This document shows positions 14,027-22,220 of a stretch of DNA of 64,000 bases, in pieces. The notes beneath the pieces are model-generated. The model was given only the letters and a program-made list of their open reading frames with translations, did not search any database and had not been told where the DNA came from. The DNA is from Marinobacter sp. LQ44 (GTDB lineage Bacteria > Pseudomonadota > Gammaproteobacteria > Pseudomonadales > Oleiphilaceae), in the NCBI RefSeq assembly GCF_001447155.2, contig NZ_CP014754.1:4216001-4280000 (forward strand), read 5' to 3'. A program made the translations under genes and the position numbers. The stretch's first letter is position 1; the number at the start of each line of letters is the position of its first letter.

Positions 14027-16333
14027 TTATGGGATCAGTTCCAGTTCTTTGCGCATTTCCTCGGCGGTGGGGCGCAGTTGGGCGAGGCCTTTTCGGGATC
14101 GACGTTCGCTCAGGTAGTAGAGGATCGGCGAGGCGATGAACACGGAGGAGCTGGTGCCGATGACGATGCCGAGCAGCATGGGCAAGGCGAAGCTGGATAC
14201 CGCAGCACCGCCGGCGATGCCCATGGGCAACAGTGCCAGGAAGGTGGTCACCGAGGTGAACACGGTTCGGGTAAGGGTAGAGGAGATGCTCTGGTTGAGC
14301 AGGTCCAGCATCGGCATATCGGGTGTTTGCCGCAGGTTTTCCCGTATTCGGTCGAACACCACCACTTTGTCGTTCACGGAATACCCAATCAGTGCCAGCA
14401 AGGCGGCCACGGCGGTGAGATTGAATTCCACACCGGCCAGGGCGAAGAAGCCGATGGTTTTGGTGAGGTCCAGGGCGATGGTGATGGTGGCGGCCAGGGC
14501 GAAGTGGGATTCAAAGCGAATCCACAGGTAGGCCAGCATGCCGGCGCCTGCCAGCAGGATGGCCAGAATGGTGGCGTCACTGAAGCCGCCGCTGACTTTC
14601 GGGCCGACCACATCCACTTTCGGGAAGCTGGCATCCGGTTGCAGGCTGGTGACAGCGGATTTCAGGGCGTCTACCGGGTGGGCGGAGCCTGCGTTGGAGC
14701 TGGCATCCGCCGGCAGCCGGATCAGGAAATCACCGTCCTGGCCGAACTCCTGAATGGAGGCAGCGCCCAGTTGCTGGCTTTGCAGCGTTGTTCGCAACTC
14801 ATCCACGGAGACGGAAGGTGCGCGCACTTCCACCAGAGTGCCGCCGGTGAAATCCACGCCGTAATCCAAGCCCGGTTGGATAAACAGGGCGATGGAGGCA
14901 ATCGACAGAACTCCAGACAGCACCAGGCCAAGCACCCGGCCTTTCATGAAGTTGACGCCCCTCTCGCTCAGCCGGTCCAGCCAGGCAAACCCTGCAATGG
15001 TGAGCGGCTCTCGCTCCCGGCCCTTGATCCACCATTCCATGACCAGGCGGTTGAAGGCCACGGCAGTGAACAGGGAGGTGAGCAAACCGATGCCGATGGT
15101 TACCGCGAAGCCTTTTACCGGGCCGCTGCCGAACATAAACAGCAGGCTGACGGCAATCAGGGTGGTCACGTTAGAGTCCAGAATGGTGCTGTAGGCACGG
15201 CCGAAACCCTCCCGCAGAGCCATCCAGGCGACCTTGCCTTTGCGGGATTCCTCCCGGATGCGTTCGTTGATCAGGATGTTGGCATCGACCGCCATGCCAA
15301 TGGTGAGGATGATGCCAGCAATGCCGGGCAGGGTCAGGGTGGCCCCGAGTATGCTGAGCAATCCCAGAACCAGGCCGATGTTCACGGCTAATCCGGCACA
15401 GGCGATCAACCCCCAGCGGCCATAGATACCAAGCATGAAAGCGATCACCAGGGCTGCGCCGAGCAGGCCGGTGCTCACGCCCATGGCGATGGCGTCGCTG
15501 CCGAGGTCCGGGCCTACGGTGCGTTCTTCGATGACGTGCAAGGGTGCGGGCAGGGCGCCGGCTCTCAGTAACAGCGCGAGGTTGCTTGCCTCGGCCGTGG
15601 TGAAGGAGCCGCTGATTTCGCCGCTGCCGCCGGCAATCACGCTGCGAATGACCGGCGCGGTGATCACGTGATTGTCCAGCACAATGGCCAGTGGCCGGCC
15701 GATGTTCTGGCGGGTCATGTCGCCGAACAGGCGGGTGCCCTCGGAGTCGAGTTTGAAGTTGACCACCGGTTCGGTGGTGTCCTGGTTAAAGGCCATCTGG
15801 GCATCGCTGATGTGCTCGCCCTGCATGGCTACCCGCTTCTCCAGCACGTATTCCTGTTCGCCGGTGGCGTCAGTTAGCCGGAGAACAGCGGAGCGCCGGC
15901 TTTCATCCGGCCTGGCAACCCAGTGGAAGGTCATCTGGGCGGTGGTGCCCAGCAGCTCCCGGATATGGGCCGGGTCGGCCACGCCGGGCATCTGCACCAG
16001 GATATGGTTCTTGCCCTGGCGGGTAATGCTGGGCTCCACCAGGCCGGTTTCGTCCAGGCGCCTGCGTACTACTTCCAGGCTGCGTTCTACGGCGTCTTTG
16101 AGGAGCAGGTCTTCCGGTTGGCCCGGGTTGTTGGCGAGCAGTTCGGCGGCGTCAACTTCCAGCAGCAGATGTGAGCCGCCCTGCAAGTCGAGGCCCAGGG
16201 CAAGGGTGTTCTCCAGGTACCAGTTCGGGAACTTGTCGGCCACGCTGGCCGGCAACAGGTTTGGCATTGCGCTCAGCAGCCCGAGCACAATCACCAGGCC
16301 ATACACGATGGCTCGTGAACGTAATGATTTCAT
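14027..16333 (-). CDS. secDF: SecDF fused protein-export membrane protein
   Basis: 768 residues joining SecD and SecF in one chain, which use the proton gradient to assist late steps of Sec translocation. The SecD half begins with one membrane helix, then the D1 motif LGLDLQGGSHLLLEV (about 45-59), a shortened periplasmic P1 domain, and a helix bundle around GMAVDANILINERIREE. The SecF half begins with LDYGVDFTGGTLVEVRAP and ends with IGYSVNDKVVVFDRIRENLRQ and a second set of helices. About twelve membrane segments are expected. AAGGA precedes the ATG at good spacing. Gammaproteobacteria normally have separate secD and secF beside yajC, so this fused, isolated copy is probably an additional paralogue. 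A small exported protein gene sits 74 nt upstream. Confidence 0.92.
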   Translation of the reverse strand: MKSLRSRAIVYGLVIVLGLLSAMPNLLPASVADKFPNWYLENTLALGLDLQGGSHLLLEVDAAELLANNPGQPEDLLLKDAVERSLEVVRRRLDETGLVEPSITRQGKNHILVQMPGVADPAHIRELLGTTAQMTFHWVARPDESRRSAVLRLTDATGEQEYVLEKRVAMQGEHISDAQMAFNQDTTEPVVNFKLDSEGTRLFGDMTRQNIGRPLAIVLDNHVITAPVIRSVIAGGSGEISGSFTTAEASNLALLLRAGALPAPLHVIEERTVGPDLGSDAIAMGVSTGLLGAALVIAFMLGIYGRWGLIACAGLAVNIGLVLGLLSILGATLTLPGIAGIILTIGMAVDANILINERIREESRKGKVAWMALREGFGRAYSTILDSNVTTLIAVSLLFMFGSGPVKGFAVTIGIGLLTSLFTAVAFNRLVMEWWIKGREREPLTIAGFAWLDRLSERGVNFMKGRVLGLVLSGVLSIASIALFIQPGLDYGVDFTGGTLVEVRAPSVSVDELRTTLQSQQLGAASIQEFGQDGDFLIRLPADASSNAGSAHPVDALKSAVTSLQPDASFPKVDVVGPKVSGGFSDATILAILLAGAGMLAYLWIRFESHFALAATITIALDLTKTIGFFALAGVEFNLTAVAALLALIGYSVNDKVVVFDRIRENLRQTPDMPMLDLLNQSISSTLTRTVFTSVTTFLALLPMGIAGGAAVSSFALPMLLGIVIGTSSSVFIASPILYYLSERRSRKGLAQLRPTAEEMRKELELIP

Positions 16334-16407
16334 CGGTAATCCTTGATAGACAGGGTCGCGGTCAGACGGGCGTTACGGCCGGTCTGCGTGATGTTCTGTG
16401 CAGGGGA

Positions 16408-16785
16408 TTACGCGATGGGCGGTGCCCGCAGGGGCGGCGTGGTGAAATCAGTGAGGGACGCTGCCCGCTCGGTGCGGTAGTCGGCTGCCGGCACCGGAGA
16501 GCGGGATTGAGACCAGAGCACAGCGCCAAGAAGCCGGGCCAGGTGCTCCGGGGTATCAATGAGGGGCTCGTCTTCCGCTGAGCCGGTTTCCGCCACCGCC
16601 AACGCCGGGTTGTGGCTGGCAACCACCAGATGGTCCAGGTGATTGACAACAACCTTGCCCGCAGGGCTCGGCTGGGCGTGCGCTTGGGTGATCGAACACA
16701 GAAGAACCAGAGTAAACACAGCCACGGCGAAGCCGGACACCATCTGGCGCCAGGGCGGTAACTGCGTTGCAAGGTTTCTGTTCAT
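16408..16785 (-). CDS. Small exported protein of unknown function
   Basis: 125 residues from ATG 16785. The N-terminus is a clear Sec signal peptide (basic MNRNLATQLPPWR, hydrophobic SGFAVAVFTLVLLCSI, cleavage likely after AHA). The mature part has NHLDHLVVASHNPALAVAETGSAEDE and a Pro-rich C-terminus. It resembles no family I recognise. It starts upstream of secDF in the same direction with only 74 nt between, so the two may form an operon in which the paralogous SecDF serves export of this or another local substrate. That link is an inference. Confidence 0.6.
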   Translation of the reverse strand: MNRNLATQLPPWRQMVSGFAVAVFTLVLLCSITQAHAQPSPAGKVVVNHLDHLVVASHNPALAVAETGSAEDEPLIDTPEHLARLLGAVLWSQSRSPVPAADYRTERAASLTDFTTPPLRAPPIA

Positions 16786-16840
16786 GGAAATATTCCCGGG
16801 AGGTTTCTTCATTATTGGGGCGATGCCCCCGGGATTCAAG

Positions 16841-16896
16841 TTGGGGTCAGACCCCAAGACATTTCGCCCCTCCAAATGTCCTGGGGTCTGACCCCA
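16841..16896. repeat. Palindromic intergenic repeat, copy 3
   Basis: Same 5' arm as copies 1 and 2 (TTGGGGTCAGACCCCAAGAC) with a different loop (GCCCCTCC) and the closing GGGGTCTGACCCC. It lies between the desaturase stop and the small exported protein. Confidence 0.85.
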
Positions 16897-16901
16897 AATT
16901 A

Positions 16902-17780
16902 TTACTGCGGGCGGCGGTTGAAGATCCCGATGATGGGGGTGCCGTGGGCCCGCAGGACCGGTTCGATTTCGCGATGCAGGGCGTGGTAGCGGTAGAAGGG
17001 CACTCTGGGAAACAGGTGGTGGATTGAGTGCAGATTCTGCCCGAGCCAGAACCATTCCAGCGGTTTCATAGCGGTGGGCATGATCAGGCTGTTGGTGTTG
17101 CGGTAGCGCTTGGGCTCTTTGTACGGCAGGTGCGGCCGGTAGGCGAACCAGTAGGCGGTGAAGGCGCCGCCAATCAAATACCCCAAAAGCACAACTACTG
17201 CTGCTCCGCTTTGGCTGACCAGCGCCAGGAACACCGCGCGCCAGCCGATGGATACCATCAGTTCTATACTGTAGATGGCCCGTTCTCTACGCGATGCGTT
17301 GCCCCAATGTTGGCGCGCGAAGAAGGTATTCTGCACCCACAGGAACCTGAGTACCGTCAGCAGGGCACTGAAAGGCCCCCTGCCCATGCCGCTGATAAGG
17401 AAGTCCGGGTCTTTATCCGGCTGGTTGGTGTAGCGGTGATGGGTGAAGTGCTCCAACCGGTGAGATTGGTAGGGCACGGCAATCAGCGGCGCAACCAGAT
17501 ACCCGCACAGATGGTTGAGCCAGGTCAGCTGGTCGTGTTCACCGTGGATGTTGTTGTGAACGGCCTCGTGCAGCGGGGTGTATGAGAAATACGTCAACGC
17601 GCCGATCAGCAGGGTGGCGGCCCAAGCGGGTAGCAGCCCGGCGGCGAAAAGTGCCAGCGTAAGCGCAAAAGCCCCCACCGTGGCAAAGGTCAGCGCCACT
17701 GTGGGCCAGGCCACTTCCCCCATGTGTTTTTTTGCGGCGGCGATGGCCTGCTTGTTCAGGGTGGTCAGGTCTTCTGTCAT
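16902..17780 (-). CDS. Membrane fatty acid desaturase-family diiron enzyme
   Basis: 292 residues from ATG 17780, which has GGAGAG immediately upstream. The three histidine clusters that bind the two irons are present: HEAVHNNIH (71-79), HRLEHFTHH (107-115) and HSIHH (251-255), embedded in four to five hydrophobic helices of the inner membrane. The enzyme should insert a double bond or hydroxyl into an acyl chain. HEAVH and HHRYTN also occur in carotenoid hydroxylase/ketolase relatives, so the substrate is uncertain. The divergent AraC-type regulator at 17928 is the likely controller, with 147 nt shared between the two starts. Confidence 0.85.
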   Translation of the reverse strand: MTEDLTTLNKQAIAAAKKHMGEVAWPTVALTFATVGAFALTLALFAAGLLPAWAATLLIGALTYFSYTPLHEAVHNNIHGEHDQLTWLNHLCGYLVAPLIAVPYQSHRLEHFTHHRYTNQPDKDPDFLISGMGRGPFSALLTVLRFLWVQNTFFARQHWGNASRRERAIYSIELMVSIGWRAVFLALVSQSGAAVVVLLGYLIGGAFTAYWFAYRPHLPYKEPKRYRNTNSLIMPTAMKPLEWFWLGQNLHSIHHLFPRVPFYRYHALHREIEPVLRAHGTPIIGIFNRRPQ

Positions 17781-17927
17781 CGGGCTCTCCGGTTGGTTCG
17801 GACAATGCCCACAGTAAACGCGCCGCGCCAGCTCAGACAGGGCAGCTTCGGCCAATCAACAGGCATAAATGGCCTTGGCACTCTGTGCGCTTGTCGGGTT
17901 TGCGACGGCGGGTCATACTCCCGGGCT

Positions 17928-18953
17928 ATGTCTTACTCCGATACGCTTCTGCATCCCGTCACCATCAGCCAGGTCATGATCAATTTTGCCGCCCGGCAAG
18001 GTGTGGATCGTCAGACCTGCTTGCTGGGTACCGGTATTGCTGAAGAAGACCTGCAGGTTGCGGATGGCCTGATTACCCGCGCCCAGGAAATGCGGCTGAT
18101 CGAGAACCTGATTCTGGCGCTGCCAGACATGCCCGCTCTGGGGTTCCGGATTGGCCTGCAGTATAACGTGGCGACCTTCGGTATCTGGGGCTTCGCCTTG
18201 CGCACCAGCCGTACCTTGCGGGATGCCACTGCATTAGCCTTACGGTACCTGCCGCTCAGCACCGCCTACTGCCAGATGTACACCTTCGTGGAGGGTGATG
18301 ACTTCGGCGTTGCGTTTGATGCTGACGATGTTCCCCGGCATTTACGCCAATTTCTGCTGGAGCGGGATCTGGCCACGGGGCTGAATCTGTTCAAAGAGCT
18401 GAGCCTGGCAGGGTTTGATGTGCAGGCGATCGAACTGAAAGGCGAGCCTTTGGACTATGCCTCCTGCCTTGAGGATTTGAGCGGCGTGAGGTTGACGTTT
18501 CTCAAGCCGCGCAATGCCCTGGTTATCCGGCGGGCCGATGCCGTTCGGCCACTGCCCACCTTCGACCCGCACCTGGTGCAAGTGCTTGATCATCAATGTC
18601 GTCAGCAACTTGAGCGGCGGCAATCTGGAGGCTTTGCCGGACAGGTGCGGCAGCAGTTACTCGGTCCACTGGGGCTGGTGGCATCGCTGGATGAGGTGGC
18701 AAGATCCCTGGCCATGTCTCCCCGCAGTCTCCGGCGCAAGCTGGACCAGGAGGGCACCAGTTTTCGCAAGCTGTTGGAAGAAGAACGCCGCCAACTGGCG
18801 TTGCAGCTGCTCGAGAACAGCGCCATGAAACTGGACGAACTCGCCATCCACCTCGGCTACACCGACACCGCCAGCTTTACCCGAGCCTTCCGCCGCTGGA
18901 TGAACTGCTCCCCCGGCGAATACCGCAAAGCCACCCCAAGAACGCCGGACTAA
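17928..18953 (+). CDS. AraC-family regulator with arabinose-binding-like N-domain
   Basis: 341 residues from ATG 17928. The N-terminal two-thirds match the Arabinose_bd-type sensor domain of the OruR/CfaD-like group (YNVATFGIWGFALRTSRTLRDATALALRYLPLS). The C-terminal ~100 residues hold two helix-turn-helix units, SLDEVARSLAMSPRSLRRKLDQEGTSF and KLDELAIHLGYTDTASFTRAFRRWMNCSPGEYR. This group often senses fatty acids or amino acids next to its target gene. The divergent desaturase is the obvious candidate target. The gene is followed by repeat copy 4 and a convergent gene. Confidence 0.88.
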   Translation: MSYSDTLLHPVTISQVMINFAARQGVDRQTCLLGTGIAEEDLQVADGLITRAQEMRLIENLILALPDMPALGFRIGLQYNVATFGIWGFALRTSRTLRDATALALRYLPLSTAYCQMYTFVEGDDFGVAFDADDVPRHLRQFLLERDLATGLNLFKELSLAGFDVQAIELKGEPLDYASCLEDLSGVRLTFLKPRNALVIRRADAVRPLPTFDPHLVQVLDHQCRQQLERRQSGGFAGQVRQQLLGPLGLVASLDEVARSLAMSPRSLRRKLDQEGTSFRKLLEEERRQLALQLLENSAMKLDELAIHLGYTDTASFTRAFRRWMNCSPGEYRKATPRTPD

Positions 18954-18961
18954 AACCATTT

Positions 18962-19018
18962 TTGGGGTCAGACCCCAAGACATTTCACCCCTTCAAATGT
19001 TCTGGGGTCTGACCCCAA
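18962..19018. repeat. Palindromic intergenic repeat, copy 4
   Basis: TTGGGGTCAGACCCCAAGAC at the left and GGGGTCTGACCCCAAA at the right, with a loop CACCCCTTC. It is placed exactly between two convergent genes, 9 nt after the AraC gene stop and 4 nt before the end of the PLP enzyme gene. Confidence 0.85.
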
Positions 19019-19021
19019 AGG

Positions 19022-20194
19022 TTATTTCAGGGCCTGGTTAAGGTCTGCGATCAGGTCCTGGGCGTCTTCCAGGCCTACGGACAGGCGCAGCATGCCGTTG
19101 CCGATGCCGCGTTTCAGGCGTTCTTCCCGGCTCAGGCTGTGGTGGCTGGTGGCGCTGGGTTGGCTGACCAGGCTTTCTACGCCGCCAAGACTAGTGGCCA
19201 GGAGGAAGATTTTCAGGGAATCCGCCACACGTTCGGCTGCTTGCTGGCCGCCTTCCACTTCAATGCTGAGCATGCCGCCGAAGCCGGTCATTTGTTGTTT
19301 GGCCAGTTCGTGGCCTTCGAAGGAGGGCAGGCCGGGGTAGTGGACTTTGGTGATTTTCGGGTGCTGTTCCATGGCCCGGGCCACCGCCATGGCATTTTCG
19401 TTGTGCTGGCGGATGCGTACCGGCAAGGTTCGCAAGCTGCGGGAGAGCAGGGCGGCGGTTTCCGGGGCGATCAGCTGGCCGAGGTTCTTGCGCCAGGCGG
19501 CGACCGGTTTAGCCAGTTCGGCTGAGGTCATCAGAGCCCCGGCGGTGATGTCGCTGTGGCCGCCCAGATATTTGCTGGCGCTGTGCAGTACCAGATCCGC
19601 CCCCAGTGTTAGCGGTTGCTGATTAATGGGGCTGGCGAAGGTGTTGTCCACCGCCACCAGGGCGCCGCAGCGGTGGGCGATGTCGGCAATCGCACGAATA
19701 TCCAGAATTGCCAGGTTCGGGTTGGCGGGGGTCTCGAAGTACACCAGCTTCCCCGGCATATCCAACCGCCTTTCCAGTTGAGCCAGCTCTTCCCTGAACA
19801 GGAATTGCACATCAATACCCAATGCCATGCAGTGGTTTTTCAGCAACTCCTGGGTGCCACCATACAAATCGCCCACGCACACAATGCCCTTGCGGCCATG
19901 GGTCAGAACCGTCGCAGAAATGGCTGCCATGCCAGAAGCAAACGCCAGTGCCGCTTCCGCATTCTCCAGCCCGGCCAGGCCCTGTTCCAACTCATTGATG
20001 CTTGGGTTGGTGCCCCAGCGGGTGTACAGGTTGCCTTCCGTGCGCTTCTCAATCACATCCAGCAAGGCTGCCGTGTTCTCGAACCGGTAAGTGGTGGTGT
20101 TGTATACCGGTGAATAAGGGCTGCCGAACGCATCCTCGTGGCGGCGGTTGTGAATGATGCGGGTGGCGGGGCCTGGGTTATCTGGCTTGGTCAT
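19022..20194 (-). CDS. Cys/Met-metabolism PLP enzyme (cystathionine gamma-synthase/lyase type)
   Basis: 390 residues, the usual length of the gamma-family of PLP enzymes. The cofactor lysine is Lys208 in LVLHSASKYLGGHSD, with the ASP-binding VDNTFASP (182-189) and the phosphate site FASGMAAISATV (85-96). The C-terminal domain ends SLGGVESLVSQPSATSHHSLSREERLKRGIG, typical of cystathionine gamma-synthase, cystathionine gamma-lyase or O-acetylhomoserine sulfhydrylase. These cannot be separated reliably from sequence alone. It acts in transsulfuration or methionine metabolism in the cytoplasm. It lies alone between two repeats. Confidence 0.88.
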   Translation of the reverse strand: MTKPDNPGPATRIIHNRRHEDAFGSPYSPVYNTTTYRFENTAALLDVIEKRTEGNLYTRWGTNPSINELEQGLAGLENAEAALAFASGMAAISATVLTHGRKGIVCVGDLYGGTQELLKNHCMALGIDVQFLFREELAQLERRLDMPGKLVYFETPANPNLAILDIRAIADIAHRCGALVAVDNTFASPINQQPLTLGADLVLHSASKYLGGHSDITAGALMTSAELAKPVAAWRKNLGQLIAPETAALLSRSLRTLPVRIRQHNENAMAVARAMEQHPKITKVHYPGLPSFEGHELAKQQMTGFGGMLSIEVEGGQQAAERVADSLKIFLLATSLGGVESLVSQPSATSHHSLSREERLKRGIGNGMLRLSVGLEDAQDLIADLNQALK

Positions 20195-20211
20195 GGGCGT
20201 TCCTGTCTAAT

Positions 20212-20289
20212 TTGGGGTCAGACCCCGGTACTCAGATACCGCCACACATTACATTTAGCCGGTCAAAATGTCTTGGGGTCTGACCCCAA
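20212..20289. repeat. Palindromic intergenic repeat, copy 5 (diverged, overlaps the P450 gene)
   Basis: The outer parts GGGGTCAGACCCC and TTGGGGTCTGACCCC are conserved, but the interior is longer and different (about 50 nt). The right 27 nt are translated as the last eight codons of the P450 gene. Confidence 0.8.
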
Positions 20290-21438
20290 AAATTGGAGGG
20301 GGAGGTGGTTGAAGCCGCCGGTGGGGAACATGGCCCGCTCAGGGGTGTCGCTATCGACCACTTCTATGCCAGTAATTTGCTTTAGCAGTTCTTCCATGAA
20401 AATTTTCAGTTCCATCCTCGCCAACGGCGCACCTGGGCATACGTGGATGCCGGCGCCGTAGAGTAGATTCTTTGGGGCGTTCTGGTGCGGGCAGAAGTTG
20501 TCCGGGTCGCCGAAGATGTCCTCATCCCGGTTGGCCGAGGCCCACAGCAGGGTGATCTTTTCGCCGGCGGGAATGTGGCGACCGCCGATATCCACGTCGC
20601 GGGTGGTGATGCGCCGGTTGGAGATCAGCGGCGCGTCCATCCTGAGGATTTCATCAATGGCTTCGGGAAGCTGCTCGGGTGCAGCCTTGAGATCGTTGAA
20701 CAAGTCCGGGTGCTGCGCCAGGTAGTTGGTCAGGATGGAAATGCTGGCGGAGATGGTGGCCAGCTCACCCACCGTCCAGTTACGGAGCAGGCTGACCAGC
20801 TGTTCATCGGTCATCGGCTGGCCGTTGACCTGTTCGCGCAGCAACCGGGTGGTAACGTCATCCGCTGCCTGCTCGCCAGCCTGGCGTCGGCTATCCAGCA
20901 ATTCACGGATGTAGCCGTCGAATTCTTCTGCCACCTCCGCCATGGCAGCGTGGTTCCGGGCCAGCGTTGCCCGGTGGTTCTTCATTACCCACTCCGCCAA
21001 TGGCTGGTGAAGGCTGTCGGGCCAGCCCATGAAGGCGCACTGGATTCGCAGGGCAAATGGGCGGCTCAGGGCGTCGACCACATCCACCGGCTGATTCTTT
21101 TGCAGCTCAGTGACGAGCGCCCGGGCGATGTCCCGGCATTGAGGCTCAAAACGGGCCATGGTCTCCGGTGCGAAGTACGGCTCAATGGCCTTGCGGTAGG
21201 GCGTATGCTCGGGCGGGTCCATGCCGTTGGGCACGGAAAGATGCGCAGAGACGGCATTGCTGAAGGTGTCGTGGTCTTCCAGAACACGCATCACATCGGC
21301 GTGGCGGAACAGCGTCCACTGCTGGTAGTCACTCCAGGCCACCGGGCTGGTCTGGCGCATGTCATCGTAGGCCCGGATCTGATTCTGCTGGACGTCTTTG
21401 GCTCTGGGGTCCCAGTCCTGGTGACGCTGTTCTGCCAT
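20263..21438 (-). CDS. Cytochrome P450
   Basis: 391 residues from ATG 21438, set by AAGGAGG just upstream. The heme ligand is Cys334 in YGAGIHVCPGAPLARMEL, the ExxR pair is in EILR (263-266), and the I-helix has VGELAT (223-228) in place of the commoner AGxDT, so the acid is Glu. It is a soluble bacterial monooxygenase that needs ferredoxin or another redox partner; none is encoded next to it. The final residues LGSDPKTF (384-391) are encoded entirely by a copy of the intergenic repeat, so the native stop seems to have been replaced by repeat insertion. The substrate is unknown. Confidence 0.92.
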   Translation of the reverse strand: MAEQRHQDWDPRAKDVQQNQIRAYDDMRQTSPVAWSDYQQWTLFRHADVMRVLEDHDTFSNAVSAHLSVPNGMDPPEHTPYRKAIEPYFAPETMARFEPQCRDIARALVTELQKNQPVDVVDALSRPFALRIQCAFMGWPDSLHQPLAEWVMKNHRATLARNHAAMAEVAEEFDGYIRELLDSRRQAGEQAADDVTTRLLREQVNGQPMTDEQLVSLLRNWTVGELATISASISILTNYLAQHPDLFNDLKAAPEQLPEAIDEILRMDAPLISNRRITTRDVDIGGRHIPAGEKITLLWASANRDEDIFGDPDNFCPHQNAPKNLLYGAGIHVCPGAPLARMELKIFMEELLKQITGIEVVDSDTPERAMFPTGGFNHLPLQFLGSDPKTF

Positions 21439-21541
21439 ACGGCCTCCTTGGATTATTCGGTTAGCTTGGTGGAAGCCTAACACCGGAGGCCGTCGAGCCT
21501 TTGGAGAAATATCAAGTGCTGATAGTTGTAAAGGAAATTGC

Positions 21542-21928
21542 TTATGCTTTTCGGGTAACGCTGACAACTTTCAGGTGAATCGGCTTGCGGCCTTTCATTG
21601 GCCATTCAATGCTGTCGCCAATGCTCAGGCCCAGCATGGCGGCACCGGCCGGGGCCAGGATGGACACCTTGTGGTCTGCGTCACCCACTTCGTGGGGGTA
21701 TACCAGCATCATCTCGTGTTCTTTGCCGGCGTCTTCGTCTACAAATCGCACCATTGAGTTCATGGTAACCACGCCCTCGGGCATCTCTGCCAGCGGCTTG
21801 AGGTCTGCACGGCTCAGTTCTTCCTCCAGGCCATCAGCCACTTCGGATTTTCCGGCCATGCGCTCGAGCAGGGTGCTGAGGCGGTTGTAATCTTCTTCGG
21901 CAACAGTAATCGCAGGTAAGTCAGACAT
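21542..21928 (-). CDS. rnk: Rnk-like GreA/GreB C-domain regulator of nucleoside diphosphate kinase
   Basis: 128 residues. The N-terminal helical arm (ITVAEEDYNRLSTLLERMAG) is followed by the FKBP-like GreA/GreB C-terminal domain (VTMNSMVRFVDEDAGKEHEMMLVYPHEVGDADHKVSILAPAGAAMLGLSIGDSIEW). The short arm lacks the acidic tip of GreA, which is the distinguishing mark of Rnk. Rnk binds RNA polymerase and affects nucleoside diphosphate kinase levels. It is a single gene, divergent from nothing close. Confidence 0.9.
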   Translation of the reverse strand: MSDLPAITVAEEDYNRLSTLLERMAGKSEVADGLEEELSRADLKPLAEMPEGVVTMNSMVRFVDEDAGKEHEMMLVYPHEVGDADHKVSILAPAGAAMLGLSIGDSIEWPMKGRKPIHLKVVSVTRKA

Positions 21929-22174
21929 AGTAATCTCCGGAAAAAAGGTTCAGGTATGTTTGGTTAAGTGCTGAATCCGGGGAGGTATTTGCGGGGGATT
22001 CAGCGAAATCAGAGACGGACAGAAGCCCTGCCGGTGTTCGCAAAGGAAGACCGCAGTGCCGGAGGGAATGTGTGAATGCTGGTGCTTGGTTTGTTCACGA
22101 TGAACTCATCACACGGGAATAGACAATAACCTGAAATCTACCCGCTGTGTCTGAAAAGAGCAACGTGCAATTGA

Positions 22175-22205
22175 GGCCCGGCCGGTTTATACGGATGGCC
22201 GGGCC
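22175..22205. terminator. GC-rich hairpin after znuA
   Basis: A perfect 9-bp stem, GGCCCGGCC (22175-22183) and GGCCGGGCC (22197-22205), lies 15 nt beyond the znuA stop. There is no long T run. The rest of the 292-nt gap 21929-22220 shows nothing else recognisable. Confidence 0.5.
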
Positions 22206-22220
22206 CTGAGTCAGGTGGGG

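Noticed and set aside
14078..15391. 437-codon plus-strand frame opposite secDF
   Set aside because: Gly/Gln/His-rich shadow of secDF; no start signal.
12252..20289. CRISPR array made of the GGGGTCAGACCCC repeats
   Set aside because: The copies are kilobases apart with genes between, are palindromic inverted pairs and have no regular spacers.
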